DNA of 62,419 nucleotides from Oscillospiraceae bacterium (GTDB lineage: Bacteria > Bacillota > Clostridia > Oscillospirales > Oscillospiraceae), in the NCBI GenBank assembly GCA_009780435.1, contig WRAB01000002.1, forward strand, positions 1-62,419, in the 5' to 3' direction. The position numbers were made by a program, and so were the translations under genes. Of this stretch, positions 51,839-61,124 are shown piece by piece (the stretch's first letter is position 1; every line of letters begins with the position of its first letter). The notes beneath the pieces were generated by a model. It had not been told where the DNA came from. It saw only the letters and a list, made by a program, of their open reading frames with translations, and ran no database searches.

Positions 51839-52837
51839 CTAGAATGTCCTGGTTGCCCGTTCTGTCAGAGTGCTTGGGATTGTAAATCCGATGGCCTGGG
51901 CCTCCGTCGCATTGATGTACAATGACAGCGATGCGGCGGTGGGGGAATAAAAGGTTTGAGGCCAGGTTCCATTTACCAGAATGTCAAATGCGATATCCGC
52001 GGCGGCGGCGCCATTGGCCGCAAAGTCAACGGATAGAGAAGCAACCGCCCCACCGGCTACAATTGGCAAGTCAGCCACTACGATGGGCAACCGGCGCTCA
52101 GGGTTTTGACTGCGGTTTAAGTTCTGCACCATTTGCATTTGACCCGTGATCTGATTGTCCTGGGGAATATATATTCCGCGGATGGTTGGATCGGCGGCAA
52201 TATTGATAAAGTGCTGTGTCAGATGCTCCAACCCATTTGCCGGTATCCCAAAAGGTACGATGGTGTTTTCGGGTGAAACCCCCTGCAACCGCTCAAGAGA
52301 GGCAACCGAATTCGGCTCATCCGTTGTATATAAAAAGGCGATGCGATTTTCGGCGTTTAGTTCGCTCCCCAGTAGTTCTTCGAACAACTCTATCTGTGTT
52401 TCCATTGGCAGTGCGCTTGACGAGCCTGTGGATATCTCCGTAACGAGGCCTGCACCAACGGGATCGGTGATGATGCCGTATACCAATGGGATGTCTGCAT
52501 TGGTCGCCACCGGCAACGCCTGTTGTGATGCGCTTGTTCCAAGGGAGAATATCAGATCTACCTGCTGGGCGGCGAAGGTATTGGCAATCGTCGTGGACAT
52601 GGCGGAGTCGCCACCCGCGTTCTGATATACAAAGTTCACCTGTTTTCCTTCCGCCTCCATCAACTCTGTCAAGCGGTCTTGAAACCCTGGTGTCCCCAGT
52701 TCAAACGCGGGGATTTGCGCACCTGACAGTATCCCGACGGTGAACTCGTCTGCATTGTTTTGAGAGCAAGCACTCAGACCTGTTATAAGCACTGTGATTA
52801 CTAGCAGTGTAACTAAAAACGTTTTTCGGTTTTTCAT
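51839..52837 (-). CDS. TrpX-like ABC substrate-binding lipoprotein
   Basis: 332 residues. Lipoprotein signal with LSACS, lipidated Cys24. The mature part has the type I binding fold of the ABC_sub_bind family: VGILSGAQIPAFE, VDLIFSLGTSASQQAL, IPLVYGIITDPVGAGLV, NRIAFLYTTDEPNS, RGIYIPQDNQI. Some relatives bind tryptophan or other aromatic amino acids; the ligand here is unknown. ATG 52837 is used although AAAGGA is 12 nt away, because the ATG at 52849 touches that site. First gene of the three-gene operon. Confidence 0.88.
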   Translation of the reverse strand: MKNRKTFLVTLLVITVLITGLSACSQNNADEFTVGILSGAQIPAFELGTPGFQDRLTELMEAEGKQVNFVYQNAGGDSAMSTTIANTFAAQQVDLIFSLGTSASQQALPVATNADIPLVYGIITDPVGAGLVTEISTGSSSALPMETQIELFEELLGSELNAENRIAFLYTTDEPNSVASLERLQGVSPENTIVPFGIPANGLEHLTQHFINIAADPTIRGIYIPQDNQITGQMQMVQNLNRSQNPERRLPIVVADLPIVAGGAVASLSVDFAANGAAAADIAFDILVNGTWPQTFYSPTAASLSLYINATEAQAIGFTIPSTLTERATRTF

Positions 52838-52918
52838 ATTAAAGTCCATTCCTTTCGCGTATGCCCCCCTACGGAACATTGCACTTGATCGAATTAGCGC
52901 GCTAAAGAGCCTGCGCTT

Positions 52919-52947
52919 AGAATACCAAAAAGAGATCGAACTTTCAA
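52919..52947 (-). promoter_or_regulatory. Promoter of TrpX-like operon
   Basis: On the minus strand TTGAAA (52947-52942) and TATTCT (52924-52919) with a 17-bp spacer, about 80 nt before the binding-protein start. Confidence 0.7.
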
Positions 52948-53004
52948 GTCTTTTTTTAAAATTCCTCAAAAAAACACTTGATAAACTAAAATAGGGACGC
53001 AGAA

Positions 53005-53033
53005 AGCCCGCTAATCGTAAGAGTAACGGGCGT
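53005..53033 (-). terminator. Probable terminator behind beta-mannosidase gene
   Basis: GCCCGTTA and TAGCGGGC pair over 8 bp (one G-U) around a 10-nt loop, read on the minus strand, and are followed by TTTC. About 27 nt behind the stop at 53060. The T-run is short. Confidence 0.55.
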
Positions 53034-53059
53034 TCTGTTCTATTGTCCATTCTTATGCC

Positions 53060-55477
53060 TCAAATATCAAAAACAGACCGCACGTTCACTTCACCCGGAT
53101 CGCCCCGGAGGAGTTTGACGGTTACGCTACCGGCATTCATATCGAAAAAATTATCGCTGAGCAGGAAGTCGTCGGTATCGGAGTAGAGCTCGACGCTCCT
53201 GGCGTATGCGGCAGCCGTGACGGTCAGGAATTGGCCGTTGCGAGTCACTGTAAGTGCCGGATCAGTGAAGTTGTAATGCTTGGGCATGCAGAACAAGGCC
53301 GTTCCAGCGGAGATGGGGGAGCCGTCTATGACGAGCTCGTAGCTGAAGTAATGGGACAGCTCATCGCAATCGGAGAAGTCCATATCCTCCAGCCACAGGG
53401 ACGATAGGGCATCGACATGCACCGCTTGCTCGCCGCTTTTGAGTATCTCTGCAGCGGGATTCCGCAAGGCCCAATTAACCGTCCCGGCCACCGGGCTTCT
53501 CGTCTCGTTTGCGACGGCCAGTTGGGCGCTTTTCCGGATGGGTTCGTACTGGGCCACGCAACTGGGCCGCTCGGTCATCTCGCCGATCTCCTGACAGGAG
53601 AGCATAATGGGCGCAAAAAAGCGTTTTGCATAGTAGTGCAGGGCTTTCCAGCGCCCAAAATAGTCGATAGACGCCCAGGACGCCACGGGCCAGATGTCGT
53701 TGAGCTGCCAGTAGATGGCGCCCATACAGCGGCCACGGTTGCGCCGCCAGTGCTCCACGCCGTACTTGATCGCCTCGGCCTGTAGGAGTTGGGAAGCGTA
53801 CAGAAGATTGCCAAAATCCGTCGGGTAGCGGAACGTACCAGCCAAGTATCCCATGATCTTGCCGTTGGCCCCGGCGTTGCGCTGGTGCATCTCCATAACC
53901 CGGGAGAAGATATTCCGATCTTCCGGCAACGTAAAGGATTCTACGGTTTTCAGGCAGGGGAAGCTCTGGAACCCGAACTCCGACGCATAGCGGAAGTGAT
54001 GCTTGCGGTACTCGCTGAACGGCTTGCCGCCGTGCCAGACTTTCCAATAGTGGGCGTTGCCTCGGTCGGTGTCGTTGGGGTCGTCGAATCCGCCGCCGCT
54101 GGATGGAGAGGCGGGCCAGTAGAACGTCTGGGGATCGTGCTCCCGGACCACTTGGGGGATAATATACTCGAACATCCGGATATAGTCGGCGCCCTGTTTC
54201 GGTGTGGCCTGATACCATTTTTCCAGATGCGCCCACTCCAACTCGTTATTGCCACACCATAGCCCCAGGGAGGCGTGATGGCGCAGACGTTTGACGTTAT
54301 CTGCGATCTCGGCACGAATATTCGCCTCAAATTCAGGTGTCAGCTCGTATATGGCGCAGGCAAACATGAAATCCTGCCAGACCACCAGCCCCAGCTCGTC
54401 GCAGAGATCAAAGAATCGGTTATCGGGATAGTGTCCACCGCCCCAGACCCGCACGGCATTGAAATTCGCCGCCACACAGTCTTCCAACAGTGTGCGCATC
54501 TTTTCGTCGGTCACACGGGAGAGGATATTGTCTTGGGGGATATAGTCGGCGCCCATGGCGAAAATGTCAACGCCGTTGATCCGGTGGCAGAATGACTCCC
54601 CCCATTCATCCTGTTCAATGGCCATAGTCATGGTCCGCAGGCCGATGCGTCGCTCCCACATGTCAAGTTCCCGCCCCTCGTGGACCAAGGCCACGTTGAC
54701 AGCATACAAGGGCTGTGGGCCGTATCCGTTGGGCCACCACAGCGCCGGCGCATGTATGACAATGGAATCGCCTGTGCTCCGAAGCACAATTCCGTCGGGT
54801 GTAGTGATAGCCATCTCAACGGTACCGATACCGGTGCGCTGAATTTCAAACCCCAGTTCCACGGTGCCGTCGGCCCGGTGGTTCTGGGTCACATACACGT
54901 TCTCTAACCGTCCGGCAGCCACATATGCCACGGAGATATCACGCCAAATGCCCGCGTCGGGCAAACGTGGCCCCCAGTCCCAGCCGAACATGCAGTGGGC
55001 TTTCCTGATCTGCGGGAAGCCCCGCATGGCGTCTCCCGATCCGTCCACGAAAATCTCCTTGTGCCGCTCCGCGATGTATCGTGTGGGGGAGTAAAACGTC
55101 AGCCGCAACTCGTTCCCCCGGGGGCGGACGACGCCGGAGATATCGAATTCCCACGTCCTGTGCATGTTGTCGGCATATCCGATTTTTTGCCCGTTTAACT
55201 CCAGGTCGCAAAGGGTGTCAAGGCCCTCACAGAGGAGCAGCATCTCTCCCGTCTCCGCCTCCTCCAGATCAAAACTGCGGCTGAAGACGAAATCATAGTC
55301 CATGAGCTTCAGCGCATCCAGTTCGTTGTCCCTCCAGAAGGGGTCGGGGATCTTATGGCCGTCAAGCAGTGCGGCATAGACCGAACCGGGCACGGCGGCC
55401 TTTAGTCGCTCCCCCGCAAACGGGGAATCGCCCTGGATCTCCAGATTCCATACACCGGCCAGGGATTGCAATTTCAT
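53060..55477 (-). CDS. Beta-mannosidase (GH2)
   Basis: 805 residues, no signal peptide, so cytoplasmic. Cleaves terminal beta-mannose from oligosaccharides. N-terminal GH2 sugar-binding and sandwich domains are followed by the barrel. Family marks: WWPNGYGPQPLY, NAVRVWGGGHYPDNRFFDLCDELG, acid/base Glu in LWCGNNELEWA (about residue 407), nucleophile Glu in ASEFGFQSFP (about residue 500), and NDIWPVASWASIDYFGRWKALHY. ATG 55477 with AAGAGGG about 10 nt upstream. Last gene of the oligosaccharide locus. Confidence 0.93.
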   Translation of the reverse strand: MKLQSLAGVWNLEIQGDSPFAGERLKAAVPGSVYAALLDGHKIPDPFWRDNELDALKLMDYDFVFSRSFDLEEAETGEMLLLCEGLDTLCDLELNGQKIGYADNMHRTWEFDISGVVRPRGNELRLTFYSPTRYIAERHKEIFVDGSGDAMRGFPQIRKAHCMFGWDWGPRLPDAGIWRDISVAYVAAGRLENVYVTQNHRADGTVELGFEIQRTGIGTVEMAITTPDGIVLRSTGDSIVIHAPALWWPNGYGPQPLYAVNVALVHEGRELDMWERRIGLRTMTMAIEQDEWGESFCHRINGVDIFAMGADYIPQDNILSRVTDEKMRTLLEDCVAANFNAVRVWGGGHYPDNRFFDLCDELGLVVWQDFMFACAIYELTPEFEANIRAEIADNVKRLRHHASLGLWCGNNELEWAHLEKWYQATPKQGADYIRMFEYIIPQVVREHDPQTFYWPASPSSGGGFDDPNDTDRGNAHYWKVWHGGKPFSEYRKHHFRYASEFGFQSFPCLKTVESFTLPEDRNIFSRVMEMHQRNAGANGKIMGYLAGTFRYPTDFGNLLYASQLLQAEAIKYGVEHWRRNRGRCMGAIYWQLNDIWPVASWASIDYFGRWKALHYYAKRFFAPIMLSCQEIGEMTERPSCVAQYEPIRKSAQLAVANETRSPVAGTVNWALRNPAAEILKSGEQAVHVDALSSLWLEDMDFSDCDELSHYFSYELVIDGSPISAGTALFCMPKHYNFTDPALTVTRNGQFLTVTAAAYARSVELYSDTDDFLLSDNFFDMNAGSVTVKLLRGDPGEVNVRSVFDI

Positions 55478-55544
55478 GTCAGAATACACCCTCTTTTCAG
55501 TTGTTTTCTGTGTTCCCCTCGCCTTTGGCAAGAGGAACACAAGG

Positions 55545-56903
55545 TTATTGCTTTGGATTCAAATTGCCCATTACCCGGGTTTCTAGTTTCTTGAACGCAA
55601 TGATATACGAAATGGCCAACAGCAGCGCCGCCATGGGCCACCCCAGCGGATCGGCCAGATAGACCCCCCAAATGCCCCAAAACTGAGTCAGCACCAGGAC
55701 GGCTATCATTTTCATGGCCAGCTCCACAAAGCCGGACAGCATGGGGATAAACGTATTGCCGATCCCTTGCAGGGCGGCTCGGAATAAGAACAGCATGTGC
55801 AAAAACGGCAAAAACAGCGCCATGACGGTCAGTTGTTGCGCCCCGATATCCAGTACGGCGGCGACCTGGACCGGGTCGCCGTCAATCAGCAGTCCTAAGA
55901 TTCCACGTCCAAAGGGCAGTGTAACCGCCATGACCACCGCCGCCGAGAGAATCGCCAGTTGCATCCCGTCTCGGACGCCCTGCCTGACCCTATCAAACCG
56001 CTTGGCGCCGAAGTTCTGTGCCACAAAGGTCACGACGGACGCCTCAATGGCGCCGCCTGCGATCATAAGAAGGCTGTACATCCGCCTTGCGGCGGCAATA
56101 CCCGCCACAAACTCGGTGCCGTAGGCGTTGACGTATCGCTGAACGAGAAGGCTCCCCGTTTCGATCACCGCATTGCGGAACCCCAGAGGCAGAGCGAGGC
56201 GCAACAGCGGATAGACGGATGCAGAATCCGGCCGGAATCCACAGCCGTTTAAGATCCCCGTCTTACGCAGGGTTCGGAAACAGTACATCAGCGCAACGGA
56301 TTGGGCCAACAGGGAAGCGGCGGCGACACCTGCGATCCCAAAGGGGAAAATAAGCGCAAGGTTTAATGCAATATTAAGCACCGTTGCAATCACCATGGCC
56401 CGCAGCGGCGTTTTGCTGTCGCCGAGGGAATACAGGGTCATGTTCAGCATGTTGTAGGAGAAAGTGAGGGGCAAGCCGCCCAACAGGAAGCTGAGATATA
56501 TGACCGCATCGTGCATCAGTTCAGGTGGCGTATGTAATAGTAGCAACAGGGATTCGCTTGTCAGGAGCCCTACAATGCCTGCGACAGCACCGAAGCCCAA
56601 GGCGATGTAGGCCGCGGTGACAAACGCCCGGCGCAGACCGCTCATATCCTTTGCGCCGAACCGCTGGGCGAAAAACGTGCCAAAGCCCTGGGACATGCCG
56701 AATACGAAACTCAACACAAACCAGTGCAAACTGGCGGTGGCCCCCACCGATGCAAATGCATTTACGCCGAGAATCCGCCCGACAATGGCACTGTCAACCA
56801 CTGTAAACAGCAGTTGCAGCACATTGGTCACGAGCAAAGGGGCAGAAAATTGTATCATCAGACGGATGGGACGCCCCTCCGTCATATCCTTTATACGAGA
56901 CAT
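55545..56903 (-). CDS. MATE family efflux transporter
   Basis: 452 residues, 12 membrane helices in two similar halves (FSAPLLVTNVLQLLFTVVDSAIVGRILG at the start; ALPLGFRNAVIETGSLLVQRYVNAYG opening the second half). MATE proteins export drugs or metabolites against Na+ or H+. It starts 10 nt behind the GH3 stop, without a strong ribosome binding site, so it depends on coupling. Its substrate is unknown; it may simply travel with the sugar genes. Confidence 0.92.
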   Translation of the reverse strand: MSRIKDMTEGRPIRLMIQFSAPLLVTNVLQLLFTVVDSAIVGRILGVNAFASVGATASLHWFVLSFVFGMSQGFGTFFAQRFGAKDMSGLRRAFVTAAYIALGFGAVAGIVGLLTSESLLLLLHTPPELMHDAVIYLSFLLGGLPLTFSYNMLNMTLYSLGDSKTPLRAMVIATVLNIALNLALIFPFGIAGVAAASLLAQSVALMYCFRTLRKTGILNGCGFRPDSASVYPLLRLALPLGFRNAVIETGSLLVQRYVNAYGTEFVAGIAAARRMYSLLMIAGGAIEASVVTFVAQNFGAKRFDRVRQGVRDGMQLAILSAAVVMAVTLPFGRGILGLLIDGDPVQVAAVLDIGAQQLTVMALFLPFLHMLFLFRAALQGIGNTFIPMLSGFVELAMKMIAVLVLTQFWGIWGVYLADPLGWPMAALLLAISYIIAFKKLETRVMGNLNPKQ

Positions 56904-56913
56904 GGCTTACCCA

Positions 56914-59181
56914 TCAGTCGTTGATGTGCTCGTCGAGCATAGCCTGGAGTTCTTCCAGAGATAGATCGGGCCGATCTCCCAGCATCCGAACCATCCGTAT
57001 GACCATATCCGGCAACATGCTGTAGAGCATATACTCGATGGTACCCGGTTCGGGGGAGGTGTCCATATTCCCATATACGGGCGAATTGGCGGTGAGCTTC
57101 GCAATGAGCGCTCTGCCCCCGTCCATCCGCAAAATGTCCCGAACCGTCGTGTTGACGTCGGCCCGGAAGGGGAGCTTCACCGTGGAGTTGACCGATATCT
57201 CCGCCTCCAAGGCAATTTCCCGGGAGGAGGTACCCACCATGACTCGGTAGTCCCCGGTGAGGACGTACCAATCGCTGATCTGGGTGTTATAATACGCAAA
57301 TGCCCGTTTCTCCAGGGCAAAGGATACTGTTTTTGTCTCCCCTGGCTGGAGGGATACTTTCCGGAACCCTTTGAGTTGTTTGGGCGCACGGATTACCCGG
57401 TCATCCCGCTCCTTGGGGCCGACGTACAACTGCACTACCTCTTTGCCCGCCATGCTACCCATGTTTGTGACATCCACGGTGACTGTCAGGGTCTCCGTAT
57501 CATCCATGGATACAGCGCTCAAGTACAGGTTTGCATACTCGAACGTTGTATAGCTGAGGCCGTGGCCGAAGGGGAAGCGCACGGCCATTTCTTTGGCATC
57601 ATAGTAGCGGTAGCCCACAAAGATACCCTCCCGGTACTCGGCAATATCGCCCTCCCCGAGATAATACAGATACGAGGGGGTGTCACTCAACTTGATGGGG
57701 AAAGATTCCGCCAGCTTTCCGCAGGGGTTGGCCGCTCCGAACAGGAGATCGGCCACGGCACCGCCCCCGGCCTGCCCGCCCAAATACGCCTCCAGGATTG
57801 CGCTGACCCGGTCAGCCCAGGGCATCTCCACCGGTGAGCCGTTGTATAGGACGACAACCACGTTCGGATTCACTGCGACAACCGCCTCCACCAGATGATT
57901 TTGTCCCCCCGGCAGGCCCATATGCGCACGGTCAAGACCCTCTGTTTCATATGCTACAGGGAGGCCGATGAACAGGACACAGACATCGGCATCTTTCGCC
58001 ACAGCGATGGCCTCCGCTTCCAAGATTGCGTCCGGCTCATCGCAATTATTCGTTGTATAGCCTCTGCAATATGTGACGTCGCCGTATGCCTCGGCGGCAT
58101 CCAAGGCCGAGGTAAGCTTGGTGGGATTGACCTGGGAGCTCCCGCCGCCCTGATATCTCGGTGTCTCCGCAAACTCGCCAATAAAGGCGATTTTTACATC
58201 TCTCTTGAGCGGGAGCGTCCCGCCCTCGTTTTTTAGCAGCACCATGGATTCCGCTGCGACTTTTCGCGCCAGCGCGTCGTGCTTCTCGACATCATAGGCT
58301 GTGGTCGCACTGCGCACAACGACATTGTTGACCAGATTCAGCAACCGCTCCACTGTGATGTCCAGTGTCGCCTCGGACAGTGCGCCGGAGCGGACAGCGG
58401 ACACGATCAATGCGTCATTGGGATTGGTGCCACCGGGCATCTCCAAATCCAACCCGGCGATGATGCCTTTTACACGGTCATTGACGGCACCCCAATCGCT
58501 GATTACCACGCCTTCAAATCCCCACTCGTCCCGTAGGATTTTCGTCAGCAAACGATGATTCTCCGCTGCATATTCGCCGTTTACACGATTATACGAGCAC
58601 ATGAATGTGGCGGGCTGTGCCGCTTTTGCGGCCTTTTCAAAGGCCGAAAGATAGATTTCCCGCAGGGTGCGCTCATCAATCCGTGAATCGCTGGAAAATC
58701 TCCGGGTCTCCTGATTATTCGCCGCAAAATGCTTGATACACGTCCCCACGCCTTTGGACTGGACGCCTTGGATAAATGCGGCCCCCATTTCCCCCGCCAG
58801 ATAGGGATCTTCGGAAAAATATTCAAAATTGCGTCCGCACAACGGAGAGCGTTTGATCTCCACGCCGGGCCCCAATATGATGCGCACCTGTTCCGCTACA
58901 CATTCCTCACCCAGGGCCGCCCCCATCTCCCGGAGCAGGTCGGTATCAAAGGAACACGCCGACAGGACCGCCGTGGGGAAGCAGGTGGAGGGATAACTCC
59001 GTGCTTTTCCAAATTCGTCCGTCCCCTCTACGACCTTGCGCAGACCGTGGGGTCCGTCGGTCATCATAATGGATAGAACGCCAAGCCGCTCGACGGCTTT
59101 CGTCTCCCAGTTGTTCAGCCCGGAACAGAGGGATGCTTTTTCCTCCAGCGTCATCTTGGAAATAATGTCTTTTATATTCAT
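56914..59181 (-). CDS. GH3 family beta-glycosidase
   Basis: 755 residues, no signal peptide, so cytoplasmic. Typical three-part beta-glucosidase: the barrel with DGPHGLR, IKHFAANNQETRR and nucleophile Asp in VVISDWGAV (about residue 228); the alpha/beta sandwich with AAESMVLLKNEGGTLPL and YNGSPVEMPW; and the C-terminal FN3-like domain (GHGLSYTTFEY, VTVDVTNMGSMAGKEVVQLYV). Releases glucose, xylose or a related sugar from oligosaccharide ends. AGGAGG is 9 nt upstream of ATG 59181. In line with the transporter genes before it and the GH2 gene behind. Confidence 0.94.
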   Translation of the reverse strand: MNIKDIISKMTLEEKASLCSGLNNWETKAVERLGVLSIMMTDGPHGLRKVVEGTDEFGKARSYPSTCFPTAVLSACSFDTDLLREMGAALGEECVAEQVRIILGPGVEIKRSPLCGRNFEYFSEDPYLAGEMGAAFIQGVQSKGVGTCIKHFAANNQETRRFSSDSRIDERTLREIYLSAFEKAAKAAQPATFMCSYNRVNGEYAAENHRLLTKILRDEWGFEGVVISDWGAVNDRVKGIIAGLDLEMPGGTNPNDALIVSAVRSGALSEATLDITVERLLNLVNNVVVRSATTAYDVEKHDALARKVAAESMVLLKNEGGTLPLKRDVKIAFIGEFAETPRYQGGGSSQVNPTKLTSALDAAEAYGDVTYCRGYTTNNCDEPDAILEAEAIAVAKDADVCVLFIGLPVAYETEGLDRAHMGLPGGQNHLVEAVVAVNPNVVVVLYNGSPVEMPWADRVSAILEAYLGGQAGGGAVADLLFGAANPCGKLAESFPIKLSDTPSYLYYLGEGDIAEYREGIFVGYRYYDAKEMAVRFPFGHGLSYTTFEYANLYLSAVSMDDTETLTVTVDVTNMGSMAGKEVVQLYVGPKERDDRVIRAPKQLKGFRKVSLQPGETKTVSFALEKRAFAYYNTQISDWYVLTGDYRVMVGTSSREIALEAEISVNSTVKLPFRADVNTTVRDILRMDGGRALIAKLTANSPVYGNMDTSPEPGTIEYMLYSMLPDMVIRMVRMLGDRPDLSLEELQAMLDEHIND

Positions 59182-59219
59182 ATATACCTGCCTCCTATTC
59201 AATTTGAATCAGCGTGTTT

Positions 59220-59258
59220 CTTGTGATTCCCCCGCCGGAAAGGCGGGGGAATCACAAG
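59220..59258. terminator. Perfect 17-bp intercistronic hairpin
   Basis: CTTGTGATTCCCCCGCC and its exact complement with loop GGAAA, between the ATPase gene (stop 59266) and the GH3 start. No T-run follows on the minus strand. It could be a partial terminator or an RNA-stabilising stem that separates transporter from glycosidase expression. Confidence 0.65.
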
Positions 59259-59265
59259 ATATCGC

Positions 59266-60111
59266 TTACGCCTCCACGGGGGTCTGGGGCGGGGGGGTCT
59301 GATTTCGCTTGCTGAACTCCCACGGCTCATGGATCTTTGGAACATCGCTCAGTAGCCGCTTTGTATAATCCGCCTGGGGGTTGAGTATGACCTCATCAGC
59401 AGAGCCGAACTCTACGATTTTGCCCCGCTCCATAATATAGACGGTGTCGGAGATGTAGTACGCGAGCCCCATATCGTGGGTGATGAAAATAATGGTCATC
59501 CCCGTCTCGTTGCGCAGATTGAGGAGCATATCCAAGATCGTCGCACGGGAGCAGGCGTCGATCATAGATGTGGGCTCGTCGGCCAGGAGTATTTTTGGCC
59601 GGAGCAGGAAGATCCGGGCAATCATCAAGCGCTGCATCTGCCCGCCTGAGAGTTCAAAGGGATACTTATTGGTCATCTCGGCGTATTTGAGGTTGACAAA
59701 GCGACACGCCTCTTCCATCATCTCGATTTTTTTCGCTTTTGGCAACATGCGCCCGCCCCGCATATGGATACAGTCCAGCAGTACGGAGTCGATCTTGCTG
59801 AAGATGTTATAGGAGGAGAAGGGATCCTGAAAAATAGCCTGGATGTCCTTCCAATACTCCTTTTTCTTGCTGCGGGTTCTGATGTCCCGCTTTTTCCCCA
59901 GGAACTGGATCTCGCCCTCCGTCACACTGGTGAGCCCCAGGAGCATCTTAATCAACGTCGTCTTGCCGCTGCCAGACTCGCCGACGATGGAGACCAGCTC
60001 ACCGGAATAAAAATTGAAATCCACATTGTCTACGGCGACGGTTTTTCTGTTGCCAAACCCGAACACCTTAGAGACACCGGTTCCGCTTAGACAAATCTCT
60101 CGCTCACTCAT
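59266..60111 (-). CDS. Oligopeptide-type ABC transporter ATPase (DppF/OppF type)
   Basis: 281 residues. Walker [10 protein letters not shown]-loop [10 protein letters not shown], signature LSGGQMQRL, Walker [13 protein letters not shown], switch His in FITHDMG. The Q-loop neighbourhood and C-terminal extension are of the Opp/Dpp class. In gut and plant-degrading bacteria this class also imports oligosaccharides, which fits the GH3 and GH2 genes behind. It overlaps the preceding ATPase gene by 8 nt. Confidence 0.92.
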   Translation of the reverse strand: MSEREICLSGTGVSKVFGFGNRKTVAVDNVDFNFYSGELVSIVGESGSGKTTLIKMLLGLTSVTEGEIQFLGKKRDIRTRSKKKEYWKDIQAIFQDPFSSYNIFSKIDSVLLDCIHMRGGRMLPKAKKIEMMEEACRFVNLKYAEMTNKYPFELSGGQMQRLMIARIFLLRPKILLADEPTSMIDACSRATILDMLLNLRNETGMTIIFITHDMGLAYYISDTVYIMERGKIVEFGSADEVILNPQADYTKRLLSDVPKIHEPWEFSKRNQTPPPQTPVEA

Positions 60112-61111
60112 TTTTATACGCCTCCCTGAGTTCCTCTTCGGACATCATGCACCGGCTTGTGCGGCCGTTGCCTAGGCCTGCCAGTTCCATATTCTGTACC
60201 CTGCACTGGGACTTTACGTATTGACAGCGCTCTGCAAAGCGACAGCCATCCGGCGGTTTTTTCAAATTCGGCGGCGTCCCGGGAATCGCCGTAATTTTCA
60301 CGTCTCGGGTCCCGTCCTCCGGCACGAGAATAGAGCCCATCAATCCTTTTGAATAGGGGTGGATCGGATCGAAAATCATCTGGTCAGCAGACCCTCTTTC
60401 CACGATCTGCCCTGCGTACATGACCATAATGTCATCCGTGACGTTGTACAGCAACGGCAACTCATGGGTGATGAAAATCATGGACTTGATATAGCCCAAT
60501 TCCATCAGATCATGAATCATTTTAATGACCATCTTCTGGCTGGTCACGTCAAGGGCCGAGGAGGGTTCATCCGCAATTAACACTTTTGGTGAGAGAATTG
60601 TAGAAATGGAAATGACGGTACGCTGTTTCATGCCGCCGGACAGCTCCACCGGATATTTATTCAATGTGTCTTCCGGGAGATTCAGCGTCTCGAACCGCTC
60701 CCGCGCCAGGTCATGAATGTCTTTCTTAGAAATCTTAGGGTCATGCGCCCATATCACGTCCTCAATGAATCGGATCACCTTCCGAGTTGGGTTGAGTGCG
60801 TTCATAGCGGCCTGGGGGATGTAAGCGATTTCTGTTCCCAGAATGTTTTTCCGCACGTCGTCGGGATCCATACCTGAGATATTGCGTCCGTCGATGATGA
60901 TGTCGCCCTTGGTGTAGTGAAGAGGCGGGAAATAGTATCCCATCAGGCTGAGGGCCAACGTGGATTTCCCGCAGCCAGATTCCCCTGCAATCCCCACGGA
61001 CTTTCCCTCTTCCACCTGGAAAGAGACGTCATTGACCGCATATACGCTCTCATTGTAGCGTGTGATGTATTTTGTGGTGAGGCCGTTGACCTCAAGCATT
61101 ATTTTACTCAT
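60104..61111 (-). CDS. Oligopeptide-type ABC transporter ATPase (DppD/OppD type)
   Basis: 335 residues. Walker [11 protein letters not shown]-loop [13 protein letters not shown], signature [11 protein letters not shown], Walker [13 protein letters not shown], switch [10 protein letters not shown]. The C-terminal oligopeptide-transporter domain has [15 protein letters not shown], a Cys cluster typical of Dpp/Opp D and F subunits that can hold an Fe-S cluster. ATG 61111 has GGGAGG 7 nt upstream. Partner of the ATPase encoded next and the permease encoded before. Confidence 0.93.
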   Translation of the reverse strand: MSKIMLEVNGLTTKYITRYNESVYAVNDVSFQVEEGKSVGIAGESGCGKSTLALSLMGYYFPPLHYTKGDIIIDGRNISGMDPDDVRKNILGTEIAYIPQAAMNALNPTRKVIRFIEDVIWAHDPKISKKDIHDLARERFETLNLPEDTLNKYPVELSGGMKQRTVISISTILSPKVLIADEPSSALDVTSQKMVIKMIHDLMELGYIKSMIFITHELPLLYNVTDDIMVMYAGQIVERGSADQMIFDPIHPYSKGLMGSILVPEDGTRDVKITAIPGTPPNLKKPPDGCRFAERCQYVKSQCRVQNMELAGLGNGRTSRCMMSEEELREAYKNE

Positions 61112-61124
61112 TGTAACGCCTCCC

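Noticed and set aside
53475-54236. 253-codon frame inside the beta-mannosidase gene
   Set aside because: Other-frame shadow, Arg/Pro/Leu-rich, no recognisable motif, while the main frame has all GH2 catalytic motifs.
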